In this document: positions 38,484 through 46,165 of the stretch, one piece after another
Position numbering within the stretch: position 1 is the stretch's first letter
Layout: each line of letters starts with the position of its first letter
Assembly: GCA_025060135.1 (NCBI GenBank)
Contig: JANXCY010000008.1
Span: 1 to 64,000, forward strand
DNA length: 64,000 nt
Reading direction: 5' to 3'
Origin: Anaerolineae bacterium
Lineage (GTDB): Bacteria; Chloroflexota; Anaerolineae; B4-G1; DUEL01
The notes under the pieces: generated by a model
What the model saw: only the letters and a program-made list of their open reading frames with translations
Told to the model about the DNA's origin: nothing
The model's database searches: none
Program-made: the position numbers and the translations under genes

Positions 38484-38987
38484 TTAAAACTTGCGGAACC
38501 GGGTCCGAGGGGCGCCGCAGATAGGGCAACGGTCTGGAGCCTCCTCCTCCACCGTCCAGCCACAGGCCTCGCAGATATAGATGTCGCCCACGGTGGCATC
38601 TTTGCCCGCCAGCACCGCCTGCCGGGCCTGCGCGTACATCCCGGCATGGACCTTCTCCGCCTCCAGCGCCCAGGTCGTGGTGCGGATGGCCGATTTTTCT
38701 TCCTGCAGTTCCGCGACGGCGCGGTAGGCCGGATACATCTCCTCCACCTCAAAGGTTTCGCCTCCGATCGCGGCCTGGAGGTTATCTGCCGTCTGACCGA
38801 GATAGCCCAGGGCCTTTAGGTGATTGGCCGCGTGGACCTGCTCGGCGAAGGCGATGGCCCGGAACAAGCGAGCAACGTTGGGAAAGTTCTCCTGTTCGGC
38901 CTGTTCGGCAAAGATCAGGTATTTCATATGCGCCTGACTTTCTCCGGAGAAAGCACTTTCCAGGTTGGCATGGGTCATTCTGTGCAT
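38484..38987 (-). CDS. rbr: Rubrerythrin
   Basis: A 167-residue protein: an N-terminal diiron four-helix bundle (FSGESQAHMKYLIFAEQAEQ, IAFAEQVHAANHLKALGYLG, ALEAEKVHAGMYAQA) with the metal-binding Glu/His residues, and a C-terminal rubredoxin-like FeS4 knuckle pair (YICEACGWTVEEEAPDRCPI, CGAP). It reduces hydrogen peroxide in anaerobes. ATG 38987 follows AGGAGGTTGCG. It is the last gene of a PerR-like, Prx, Rbr cluster on the minus strand. Confidence 0.96.
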   Translation of the reverse strand: MHRMTHANLESAFSGESQAHMKYLIFAEQAEQENFPNVARLFRAIAFAEQVHAANHLKALGYLGQTADNLQAAIGGETFEVEEMYPAYRAVAELQEEKSAIRTTTWALEAEKVHAGMYAQARQAVLAGKDATVGDIYICEACGWTVEEEAPDRCPICGAPRTRFRKF

Positions 38988-39032
38988 CGCAACCTCCTGT
39001 TCTGAAAGCCTCCGTCGCTTTTCCCCCAGGCC

Positions 39033-39755
39033 TTAGAGCTCAGGACCTGTGGATGATTCGGGTTTCCAGACCGTCCAGACTTTGCCCACCAGGCCCGGCC
39101 TGGGCTTCAACGTGGGCTTGCCGGGTTGCCATCCGGAGGGGGTAACTTCACCGGTGGCGCGAACGTGCTGGAAGGCCTTAATCTGACGCAGCAGTTCCTC
39201 CGGGTTCCGGCCCACTTCAGGCGTCAGAACTTCCATCGCCCGAATGACGAAGTCCGGGTCAATGATGAACCGTCCCCGAAGATCCACACCGGCGGCCTCA
39301 TCGTACACGCCGTACACGGATCCGATCTTCCCGCCTGGGTCGGAAAGCATCGGGAACGGCACGCCTCCCGGAACCATCTTGGAAAGTTCCTCTTCCTGCC
39401 AGATTTTGTGGACGAAACGGCTATCGGTGCTGATGGCCAGGAACTCCACTCCCAGCGCTTGAAACTCCGGGTAGCGGGCGGCAACTGCCGCCAGTTCGGT
39501 GGGTCAAACAAAAGTGAAGTCGCCGGGGTAGAAACAGAGGACAATCCACTTCCCCTTGTAATCGGAGAGCCGGACCGGCTGGAACCCGACTCCCTCAATG
39601 TAGGCATGGGCTTCAAAGTCAATGGCTTCGTAACCGACACGGGCAAGCATCTTGACCTCCTTTCCTGGAGCCACGGATGGGGCTTCTGGAGATTCAGGTG
39701 CGGGCACGATGGGCCCACGAGCCGGTTGGACGCAACCGTTTTTCAACTCTGCCAT
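39033..39755 (-). CDS. Selenocysteine-containing peroxiredoxin (AhpC/Prx type)
   Basis: The track shows two same-frame ORFs (39504-39974 and 39033-39449) split by TGA at 39504-39506. The TGA sits exactly at the peroxidatic cysteine: [26 protein letters not shown], then [20 protein letters not shown] and [10 protein letters not shown] hairpin 11 nt after the TGA fits a bacterial SECIS. Read through, the protein is 240 residues from ATG 39755 (AAGGAGGGAGAGAA) or 205 from ATG 39650 (AAAGGAGGTCAAG); both starts have good ribosome sites. The C-terminal half has no cysteine; the usual resolving EVCP is EVTPSGW. Known: Sec-peroxiredoxins (PrxU) exist. Inferred: a one-selenocysteine peroxidase in a perR cluster. 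Confidence 0.9.
39477..39492 (-). promoter_or_regulatory. Candidate bacterial SECIS hairpin of the peroxiredoxin
   Basis: Minus strand GGCGGC-AGTT-GCCGCC, a perfect 6-bp stem with an AGUU loop, begins 11 nt after the in-frame TGA and places the loop 17 nt downstream, at the near edge of the accepted spacing. Confidence 0.75.
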
Positions 39756-39831
39756 TTCTCTCCCTCCTTTCCGGAACTCGGGCGGCGCCAGCCCGCCACC
39801 CAACTGGACACTCCATCCTGAGGGCGGGCTC

Positions 39832-40094
39832 AGAGCATCTCTGAAAAGGGTAGCCTTACTGATCGGCCTAAGAAGCCCTCCGAGGGGTTGGGGCAACGTT
39901 TCACAAGCCAGAAGGGTCTGTGCTCCCTGTAGGGTAGGCGGTTCGCTTGCCCGATGCAGGCCAGTGGCCTCCATGCTACAGGCCTGGCGGCCTGCGTTAC
40001 AACGTGGCGCAGGCTGTTAGCCTGCATAAACAGGCCTGGCGGCCTGCGTTACAGGTCACAAACCTCCGGAAACCCTGAATGTTCCAACGCGCTC
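39832..40094. mobile_element. MITE-like element, family A copy 4 (expanded)
   Basis: The left end AGAGCATCTCTGAAAAGG and the right end (reverse complement AGAGCGCGTTGGAACATTCA) are the family termini, both with CA outside. Inside, the core unit appears more than once: GGCCTGGCGGCCTGCGTTAC occurs twice and GGCGCAGGCTGTTAGCCTGC once. At about 263 bp it is a compound or duplicated copy, filling the gap between perR and the peroxiredoxin gene. Confidence 0.7.
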
Positions 40095-40574
40095 TCAGGT
40101 ACCAGGGCCGTTATCGGTATGGCCCTCGTGCCCGGTCCTGCAGCGAGAGCAAAGGCCGTAGATTTCTACCCGGTAGTGATGGGGGTGAAAACCGGTCGCC
40201 GCAACACGCTCCGTGGAGACCGGAACGGCGACCTCCTCCTCCCAATCCATCACCGTGTGGCACTTTTCGCAGATCAGGTGCACATGGGGCTGGGGATTCC
40301 GGTCGTAACGGGTTCGGCCCCCCACAGGAAGTTCCATCACCTCCCCGAGGTCTCTCAGCATCTCCAGCGTTTTGTAGACGGTCGCCAGGCTGAGCATCGG
40401 GAAAGTCGCGGAGACCTCCCGGTAGATTTCTTCTGCGGAAGGATGCCCAGTGCTTTCCAGCACGGCCCGCACAATGGCCATCCGCTGGGGGGTGAACCGA
40501 TAGCCCCGCTCCCGAAGCCGACGGATAAGAGCCGACAGTTGGTTTTGGGACAGCAATTCTTTGTAAGGAATCAT
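40095..40574 (-). CDS. perR: Fur-family repressor, PerR type
   Basis: A 159-residue regulator with an N-terminal winged helix (RGYRFTPQRMAIVRAVLEST, LSLATVYKTLEMLRDLGEV) and the metal-sensing half (GGRTRYDRNPQPHVHLICEK, HHYRVEIYGLCSRC). It has CxxC zinc-site cysteines and the Asp-rich/His pattern of peroxide-sensing PerR. The neighbours (peroxiredoxin and rubrerythrin) support PerR over iron-sensing Fur. ATG 40574; TTGACA/TATATC promoter upstream. Distinguishing PerR from Fur by sequence alone is not absolute. Confidence 0.88.
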   Translation of the reverse strand: MIPYKELLSQNQLSALIRRLRERGYRFTPQRMAIVRAVLESTGHPSAEEIYREVSATFPMLSLATVYKTLEMLRDLGEVMELPVGGRTRYDRNPQPHVHLICEKCHTVMDWEEEVAVPVSTERVAATGFHPHHYRVEIYGLCSRCRTGHEGHTDNGPGT

Positions 40575-40586
40575 TTTCCACAAAAG

Positions 40587-40615
40587 GATATACCACAACC
40601 CTCAGGATTTGTCAA
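40587..40615 (-). promoter_or_regulatory. perR promoter
   Basis: Minus strand TTGACA (40610-40615), 17 bp, TATATC (40587-40592), 13 bp before the ATG, giving a very short leader. Confidence 0.75.
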
Positions 40616-40633
40616 GGTGGGCTCAGGGTAGGG

Positions 40634-40851
40634 GTGTCCCATTTCGGTCGGCATCGTCCTGGCCGGAGGCGCTGATAGGAAATCCTTCCCTGGGCGCGGA
40701 GTGCCCCGCATCAGCCTTCGCTGACATCCGTTAGAGGGTCGGCGAAGGCTGACCTTGGTGTGAACAAAGGGGGGCAATTCATCCGAAGGCCCAGGCAAGG
40801 GCGACGTGATCGGCGTCCAGCGGCGGCTGACCGATGCCCGAAATGGGGACG
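40634..40851. repeat. Dispersed repeat family B, copy 2, with inverted ends
   Basis: The left GTGTCCCATTTCGG and right CCCGAAATGGGGAC ends are inverted. The interior from 40.70 kb (TTCGCTGACATCCG, GGGTCGGCGAAGGCTGACC, CCAGCGGCGGCTGACCGATG) is the counterpart of 17.56-17.715 kb. At about 218 bp with no coding capacity it may be a second MITE family. Confidence 0.7.
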
Positions 40852-40961
40852 CAACCTCAGGGTAGCATGCTCCTGGTCAGCGAGAATAGGACAGGCGAAG
40901 AGCCCGCACTGCGCTGAGAGGCCCGGCGGCCCGTGCAACCAGATGGCGCACCCCCTGTCCC

Positions 40962-41912
40962 TCAGTCGGGAAGGATGCGGGTACCCGTTTCGCCTCGGAG
41001 CGCCCGGAGGATGTTCTCCGGGTTAGTGATGAGGGCTTCTTTGCCTCCGGCCTCTAGGAACCAGATAATGGCCTCAATCTTCGGGAGCATGCTCCCCCGG
41101 GCGAAGTGGCCCTCGGCCATGTATCGCTTCGCTTCCGAGACGGTCATGACATCTATGGGGCGCTGGCCGGGCTTGTTGAAGTTCAGGTACACCTGCTCTA
41201 CGGCGGTAGAGATGAGGAAGAGGTCGGCGCCGAGAGAGCGGGCCAGAAGGGAGGCAGCGTAGTCCTTATCAATGACGGCGGCGACGCCCCTCAGGTCGCC
41301 GTTTTCATCCTCAATGACTGGGATGCCGCCTCCGCCCACCGTGATGGTGATGATTCCTGCATCCAGTAGCCGCTGGACTGCGTCCAGTTCCACGATGCGC
41401 TGAGGGAGGGGAGAGGCGACTACCCGTCGCCACCCCCGGCCAGCGTCCTCCACCACTGTCCAGCCCTCCTCTCGCTCTCGTCGTCGGGCTTCCTCTTCGG
41501 TCATAAAGCCGCCGATCGGCTTAGTGGGATTCCGGAAGGACGGGTCGTTCCGGTCCACCACCACTTGGGTGACCACGGTGGCGGCTTGCTTGGGGATGCC
41601 CCGCCGCCGGAACTCGTTCTGCAGGTTCTGCTGGAGAGCGTAGCCGATGGCTCCCTGGGTGTCCGCGCCGCAGACGTCCAGCGGCACCTCGTGCATCCCG
41701 GCCACCTTATGGGCAATCTCGGAACGGCGGAGGATGAAGCCGACCTGCGGACCGTTCCCGTGCCCGATGGCCACGTCCCATCCCTGCTCAATCATATCCG
41801 CGATGTAATGACAGGTTTCCTTTGCGGCCTCGTACTGGTCTTCTACGGTAACGCGCTGGCTGTCCTTAATGAGGGAATTTCCACCAATGGCAATCACGGC
41901 CAGTTTTCGCAT
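40962..41912 (-). CDS. arcC: Carbamate kinase
   Basis: A 316-residue amino-acid-kinase-fold enzyme interconverting carbamoyl phosphate + ADP and ATP + carbamate/ammonia. It shows AVIAIGGNSLIKD, VAIGHGNGPQVGFILRRSEI, PLDVCGADTQGAIGYALQQN, VVASPLPQRIVELDAVQRLL, ITVGGGGIPVIEDENGDLRG and DKDYAASLLARSLGADLFLI. Downstream of two carbamoyltransferases in the same direction, it is positioned to harvest ATP from carbamoyl phosphate made by phosphorolysis. Confidence 0.96.
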   Translation of the reverse strand: MRKLAVIAIGGNSLIKDSQRVTVEDQYEAAKETCHYIADMIEQGWDVAIGHGNGPQVGFILRRSEIAHKVAGMHEVPLDVCGADTQGAIGYALQQNLQNEFRRRGIPKQAATVVTQVVVDRNDPSFRNPTKPIGGFMTEEEARRREREEGWTVVEDAGRGWRRVVASPLPQRIVELDAVQRLLDAGIITITVGGGGIPVIEDENGDLRGVAAVIDKDYAASLLARSLGADLFLISTAVEQVYLNFNKPGQRPIDVMTVSEAKRYMAEGHFARGSMLPKIEAIIWFLEAGGKEALITNPENILRALRGETGTRILPD

Positions 41913-41962
41913 GTTTGTACTCCCTATTCCGTACGCTGTTATGGTAAGGTCTGGGGTCGGGG

Positions 41963-42952
41963 TCAGGACATCGTCAGCGCCATGACAGCCTTCTGGACGT
42001 GGAGGCGGTTCTCCGCCTGGTCATAGACCACGGACTGGGGGCCATCCAGCACCCCGTCGGTAACTTCTATGTTACGGTCGGCGGGGAGGGGATGCATATA
42101 GATGGCATCGGGCTTAGCCAGGCGGAGTTTCACCTCGTCCATGATCCAGTGCGGATACCGGTCCTGGATGCGCTTCCCCTCCTCCGGGTCAGTGGTGGTC
42201 AGGAGGGGACCCCAGGACTTGGCGTAGATGATGTCGCCGCCTTTGCAGGCCTCCTCCATGCCGTTGGGGTCGGCGATGATGTCAAAGGCCGTGCCATAAC
42301 GGCGGGCTTCCGCCTGGGCCTGGGCGACGATCTCCGGCATCAGGGCGAACTCCGGGGGGTAGGCCAGGGTGATGTCCAGGCCAAAGCGGGGCATCTGGAG
42401 GATCAGGGATTGGGGCACCGAGATGGGCTTCAGGTAGGAGGCAGCGTAGGCCCAGGAGACGACCAGTCGTTTGCCCCGCAGGTCCCGGCCCTTTTTCTCT
42501 ATGATGGTCATCAGATCGGCCAGGCACTGGAAGGGATGGTAGATGTCGCACTGCATGTTGAGGACCGGTACCCGGCTGTAGCGAGCCACTTCGTTGATGT
42601 ACCGGTTGCCCACTCCCCACTCCACGTGCCGGATGGCGATGCCGTCAAAGTAGCGCCCGAAAATTTCGCCGATCTCTTTGGGGGTATCGCCGTGGGCGAT
42701 CTGGGTGGTCTTACTCTCTATGAAGGCGGCATGCCCGCCTAATTGAGCCATACCCGCTTCAAAGGAGCCGCGCGTGCGAGTGCTGGAGAAGAAGAAGAGC
42801 ATGGCCAGCACTTTATCGCGCAAGTAGGGGTGGGGTTCCCCCAGGGCCCGCTTGCGTTTGAGGTCAAAGGCCACATCCAGAACGGTCTCTACCTCTTCTT
42901 TGGAGAAGTCCAGGTCGCCGATCAAGTCGCGGTTTCTGAGGTTGGTCTGCAT
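41963..42952 (-). CDS. Knotted transcarbamylase (acetylornithine / YgeW family)
   Basis: A 329-residue carbamoyltransferase. The carbamoyl phosphate loop is SSTRTRGSFEAGMAQLGGHA; HVEWGVGNRYINEVARYSRV, MQCDIYHPFQCLADLMTIIE, VSWAYAASYLKPISVPQSLI and IIYAKSWGPLL follow, ending in MHPLPADRN and AENRLHVQKAVMAL. These features match the knotted subgroup (N-acetyl/N-succinylornithine transcarbamylases and YgeW) rather than plain OTCase. ATG 42952 follows GGAGGATCGAC; the track start lies far upstream inside the neighbouring gene. With carbamate kinase next door, a catabolic YgeW-like role is plausible, while an acetylornithine arginine pathway is the alternative. Confidence 0.85.
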   Translation of the reverse strand: MQTNLRNRDLIGDLDFSKEEVETVLDVAFDLKRKRALGEPHPYLRDKVLAMLFFFSSTRTRGSFEAGMAQLGGHAAFIESKTTQIAHGDTPKEIGEIFGRYFDGIAIRHVEWGVGNRYINEVARYSRVPVLNMQCDIYHPFQCLADLMTIIEKKGRDLRGKRLVVSWAYAASYLKPISVPQSLILQMPRFGLDITLAYPPEFALMPEIVAQAQAEARRYGTAFDIIADPNGMEEACKGGDIIYAKSWGPLLTTTDPEEGKRIQDRYPHWIMDEVKLRLAKPDAIYMHPLPADRNIEVTDGVLDGPQSVVYDQAENRLHVQKAVMALTMS

Positions 42953-43032
42953 GTCGATCCTCCGGTTTCCGAAAAACGATTCAATGCTTCTCCGCTTCGC
43001 TGGGAGGCTCCCAGCAAACGGATTCCTGAAGA

Positions 43033-43065
43033 ACGGGTTGCGGCGAGGAAACCGCCGCAACCCGT
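43033..43065. repeat. 13-bp inverted repeat between the two carbamoyltransferase genes
   Basis: ACGGGTTGCGGCG-aggaaac-CGCCGCAACCCGT, followed on the minus strand by TCTTCAGG. It is a strong hairpin without a full T-run, perhaps a partial terminator or processing site reducing expression of the downstream gene. Confidence 0.65.
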
Positions 43066-43074
43066 CATCGTCCG

Positions 43075-44028
43075 TTATTCCATCGCGCCCAGCACCAGCG
43101 CCAACAGGGCCATTCGGACGACCACGCCGTAGAAGGCTTCCTGCCAGTACCGGGACCAGCGGGTGATGTCTACATCGGTGGGGATTTCGTCCATGCGCGG
43201 GAGGGAGTGGAGAAGAATGGCGTCGGGCTTGGCCTTGCGCTCCAGGAGTTCGCGGGTGATTTTGTAGTTGGCGGGAGTGAGGCCCACCTCGCCCGTGCGC
43301 TCGTCGCGGGGTTTGGTGTAGTCTGGCTGAACGACCGGCTCCACCAGGATGACGTCGGCGTCGCCGATGGCTTGCTCCACGTGTTCCGCTTCCCGAAAGT
43401 TCAGGCTGTACTGGCGGAGTTCGGCCTTGAACTCCTCCGTCAGGCTCATCTCCGGCGGGGAGACAAAGGTGATGGGGCAATCGAACTGGGTCAGGGCGTA
43501 GGCCAGGGAGTGCATGGTGCGCATGCGCATATCACCGACGGCCAGCCACTTGAGGCCATCTATACGCCCCTTCTCCCGCAGGACGGTGTAGAGGTCGGTC
43601 AGAATCTGGGTGGGATGTTCGCCCCAGCCGTCTCCGGCGTTGATGACAGGGATAGAGGCCCACCGGGCCGCTTCATGGGGCGCGCCCTGCTGGTAGTGGC
43701 GCATCACGATGACGTCGCCGTAAAATTCCAGCATGCGGACGGTATCCTTGATGGACTCCTGGTAGAAGTCGCCCGCGCGCGTCATTTTGGGGTCAGCGAA
43801 GCCCAACACATGCCCGCCCAGGCGGTGCATGGCGGCCTCGTGGGCCAGGCGGGTGCGGGTGGACGGCTGGTAGAACGCGGTTACCAGGGTCTTCTCTTTC
43901 AACAGGTCCACGTTGCGGCGGGATCGAGCAATGGGCTCCATTTGCTGCGCAACTTCAAAGACGTGGAAGAACTCGCACCGCTCAAAGTCTTTCAGGGACA
44001 GGATGTCCCGACCAGCAAAACTGCGCAT
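43075..44028 (-). CDS. Aspartate carbamoyltransferase-like protein
   Basis: A 317-residue catalytic-chain homolog: MRSFAGRDILSLKDFERCEF, YQPSTRTRLAHEAAMHRLGG, DTVRMLEFYGDVIVMRHYQQ, PVINAGDGWGEHPTQILTDL, WLAVGDMRMRTMHSLAYALT and LLHSLPRMDEIPTDVDITRW. PSTRTR, HPTQ and LPR (here HSLPR) are the carbamoyl phosphate and aspartate contacts. ATG 44028 has AAGGAGGTTAGA; the track start lies in prsW. No pyrimidine genes adjoin and carbamate kinase does, so a catabolic role is possible besides PyrB. Confidence 0.85.
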   Translation of the reverse strand: MRSFAGRDILSLKDFERCEFFHVFEVAQQMEPIARSRRNVDLLKEKTLVTAFYQPSTRTRLAHEAAMHRLGGHVLGFADPKMTRAGDFYQESIKDTVRMLEFYGDVIVMRHYQQGAPHEAARWASIPVINAGDGWGEHPTQILTDLYTVLREKGRIDGLKWLAVGDMRMRTMHSLAYALTQFDCPITFVSPPEMSLTEEFKAELRQYSLNFREAEHVEQAIGDADVILVEPVVQPDYTKPRDERTGEVGLTPANYKITRELLERKAKPDAILLHSLPRMDEIPTDVDITRWSRYWQEAFYGVVVRMALLALVLGAME

Positions 44029-44107
44029 TCTAACCTCCTTATTTGATCTTGGGATGACGCTCCTCCGCATGGAAGGGAAATGCATGATAATCTGCAACAG
44101 CGGGCTG

Positions 44108-45139
44108 TCAACGGGCTGGGCGGCCGGAAGGCGGAGCAGAGACCTCCTGGAGCCGTTGCAGGTCCCGGCGCAATTGCTGGACGCGTCGGGCAGTCCCCTC
44201 ATCGTGTCCAACGGTAACCAGATGGTGTCGGGCAAACGCCAACTCGGAGGCCAGCCGGTAATAGGTCCCCAGGCGTCGCCAGCGGCGAATGTCCCCCTCC
44301 GCCAGCGCTTTCAACCGTTGCTCCACCCGGCGCCAGTAGGAGCAGATGACCGCATAGTCCTCCGGCGTGATGGTCCCCTTCTCCACCTCGTCGGTCAGGT
44401 AGAGCCCCAGAATCCGTTGCTCGCGGACGGAGAAGTAGATGAGCAGAGCCAGCCATGCCAGAACGCTCCCCCAGTCCGAAGCCAGGCTGATCAGTAACGC
44501 CCAGCAGGCTACACTGGCCAGAGTGGCGCCCAAATTGTGGAGGCCGTGGAGCATGATGGCCATCCCCAGCCCGATGAAGGGAGCCGTGATGCGCACGCTC
44601 CGGCGGGAGGAGGTGAGTGCCAGCGCGATGCCCAGGCCGATGCAGCCGGTAAAGAGCGCGTGGTTCAGGCCAAACAGGACGGCCCGAAAGAAGGCCAGTA
44701 TCAGGACATTGCCCAGCCCACCCATATGGTAGGCGTTCAGAAAATAGAAGAGGTTTTCCGTAGTCGCGAATCCAAAGCCCACCAGTCCTCCATAGAGGAT
44801 GCCATCCACCGGGGTATCTATTTCCCGGCGGAAGAACCACAACAGAAAAAGGAGCATCAGCCCTTTGAACGGTTCTTCGGTGATCGGAGCGATCAGGCTG
44901 GCACTCACCAGTTCGGTCTCCAGACCAGGGCCAAAGAGGTCCGAGACCGGTACGTCCAGAATCAGTTGGGCGATGAGGGAGAAGATAACGGCCGGGACCG
45001 CCCCCCAGAGGAAGGAAGCGAGGATCAGGCTCAGCGGCTCTTTCTCGTAGCGGTCCATCCACCAGAGGAAGAGCGCGTAGAGGAGCATGGGCACGATGGC
45101 CAGAACGAGGGTGGTCAGCAGGGCGATCAGGGTTTCCAA
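44108..45139 (-). CDS. PrsW-family intramembrane metalloprotease
   Basis: A 343-residue polytopic protein with the PrsW motifs: EEPFKGL, ATTEN and AVLFGLNHALFTG, then MLHGLHN, which together supply Glu and His ligands for zinc in the membrane. A soluble C-terminal tail of about 110 residues (EVEKGTITPEDYAVICSYWR ...) is Arg-rich. Such proteases cleave anti-sigma factors in Firmicutes. A TTG at 45139 preceded by AAGGAGGCCCCA is the most likely start; the ATG at 45157 lacks a ribosome site. Confidence 0.9.
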   Translation of the reverse strand: METLIALLTTLVLAIVPMLLYALFLWWMDRYEKEPLSLILASFLWGAVPAVIFSLIAQLILDVPVSDLFGPGLETELVSASLIAPITEEPFKGLMLLFLLWFFRREIDTPVDGILYGGLVGFGFATTENLFYFLNAYHMGGLGNVLILAFFRAVLFGLNHALFTGCIGLGIALALTSSRRSVRITAPFIGLGMAIMLHGLHNLGATLASVACWALLISLASDWGSVLAWLALLIYFSVREQRILGLYLTDEVEKGTITPEDYAVICSYWRRVEQRLKALAEGDIRRWRRLGTYYRLASELAFARHHLVTVGHDEGTARRVQQLRRDLQRLQEVSAPPSGRPAR

Positions 45140-45203
45140 TGGGGCCTCCTTATGCACAAGGTGCCGATAGGGGCCACGTATACGGCCCCGTATCTGCCGG
45201 GCG

Positions 45204-45899
45204 CTATTCGGTTGGAAATGGGACCAATCCCCTCTGGCGGAGGAATTTCACCAGGGTGGAAAGGATATGGACCCAGGCTGGAGAGGTCCGGCCTTCTATT
45301 CGGGCCTGGCGCAGCGCTTCCAGGAACGATTCCGGTGAGTCAAAGGGCGGCATTTGGACGACTGCGCGGCCCAGTTCCCAGAGGGAGTGGGCATCGCTTC
45401 CGGCCGTAACCGGCAGGTGATAGGCCCGGGCCAGAGCCAGGGCGGCCTGATTGTCAGCCGGGAAGAGACAACGGGCATTGAATCCTTCCAGAAAGTCTAC
45501 CTCTTCCAGGAGCGCTTCCACACCGTTTCGTCCCATCGCCTCCCGTCGGGTCCGGTCCAGGGGATGGGAGATGCCCACGATGCCTCCCTGGGCGCGCACG
45601 GCCGCGATGGCCTCCTGCGGCGGCAGGTCGGGCGGGATAGGCTCAGTCAAGAAGTAAGCGATGAGTTCGCCACGCGTGGTGCGAATTTCCTGCCCCACGA
45701 TGACGCGCTCCGGGTCTATCTCCTTCAGCCGCAGCGCGCCCGCGATGGTGTTGTGGTCGGTTACGGCGACCCGATCCAGCCCCCGGCGACGGCACACCTC
45801 CAGGAACCGTTCCGGGGAGACCAGACAGTCACGGGAGTAGGAGGTGTGGGTGTGGAGGTCGCAGGTGAGAACGGATGAAGTATAGAGTGGAGAGGTCAT
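45204..45899 (-). CDS. PHP-domain phosphoesterase
   Basis: A 231-residue PHP protein: DLHTHTSYSRDCLVSPERFL, VAVTDHNTIAGALRL, VGQEIRTTRGELIAYFL, GGIVGISHPLD and LPVTAGSDAHSLWELGRAVV. The metal-binding His and Asp residues are all present. PHP proteins hydrolyse phosphoesters such as nucleoside bisphosphates or histidinol phosphate; this small stand-alone form fits TrpH/YciV-like RNase AM relatives, but the substrate cannot be assigned. The start overlaps the stop of a 50-codon upstream gene. Confidence 0.9.
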   Translation of the reverse strand: MTSPLYTSSVLTCDLHTHTSYSRDCLVSPERFLEVCRRRGLDRVAVTDHNTIAGALRLKEIDPERVIVGQEIRTTRGELIAYFLTEPIPPDLPPQEAIAAVRAQGGIVGISHPLDRTRREAMGRNGVEALLEEVDFLEGFNARCLFPADNQAALALARAYHLPVTAGSDAHSLWELGRAVVQMPPFDSPESFLEALRQARIEGRTSPAWVHILSTLVKFLRQRGLVPFPTE

Positions 45900-46048
45900 T
45901 GCTCGCGCCCTGTCGGGATATGGACCATCTCACGGCAAAGGGGGGGCAGCCGTAAAACACCTAATATCAGTGGCAACGCGAAGAAAGCAGAGCGGCCGAA
46001 AGACCAGAGAGAGCCGAAGGCATAACCCAGGATCTCTTCTATGGACAT
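45896..46048 (-). CDS. Small membrane protein coupled to the PHP gene
   Basis: A 50-residue ORF (MSIEEILGYAFGSLWSFGRS ...) with one hydrophobic helix (SAFFALPLILGVLRLPPL). ATG 46048 follows GGGGAGGTAGCC, and its stop overlaps the PHP ATG (ATGA), which argues that it is translated. The ORF track lists it only as part of a longer false ORF. I do not recognise a family. Confidence 0.6.
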   Translation of the reverse strand: MSIEEILGYAFGSLWSFGRSAFFALPLILGVLRLPPLCREMVHIPTGREQ

Positions 46049-46071
46049 GGCTACCTCCCCGCAAAAGGTTG

Positions 46072-46165
46072 GGTAGCACAGGCTGCTCGCCTGCACGCAC
46101 AGGCCGGGCGGCCTGCGTTGCGGCACCACCGGTCCCCGGAGAACCTGAATTTTCAGACATGCTCT
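46072..46165. mobile_element. Family A element, copy 5 (one terminus)
   Basis: GTAGCACAGGCTGCTCGCC and GGCCGGGCGGCCTGCG form the core, and ACCTGAATTTTCAGACATGC the right terminus. The left terminus is missing. The terminus supplies the last codons and stop of the GH4 gene. Confidence 0.68.
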
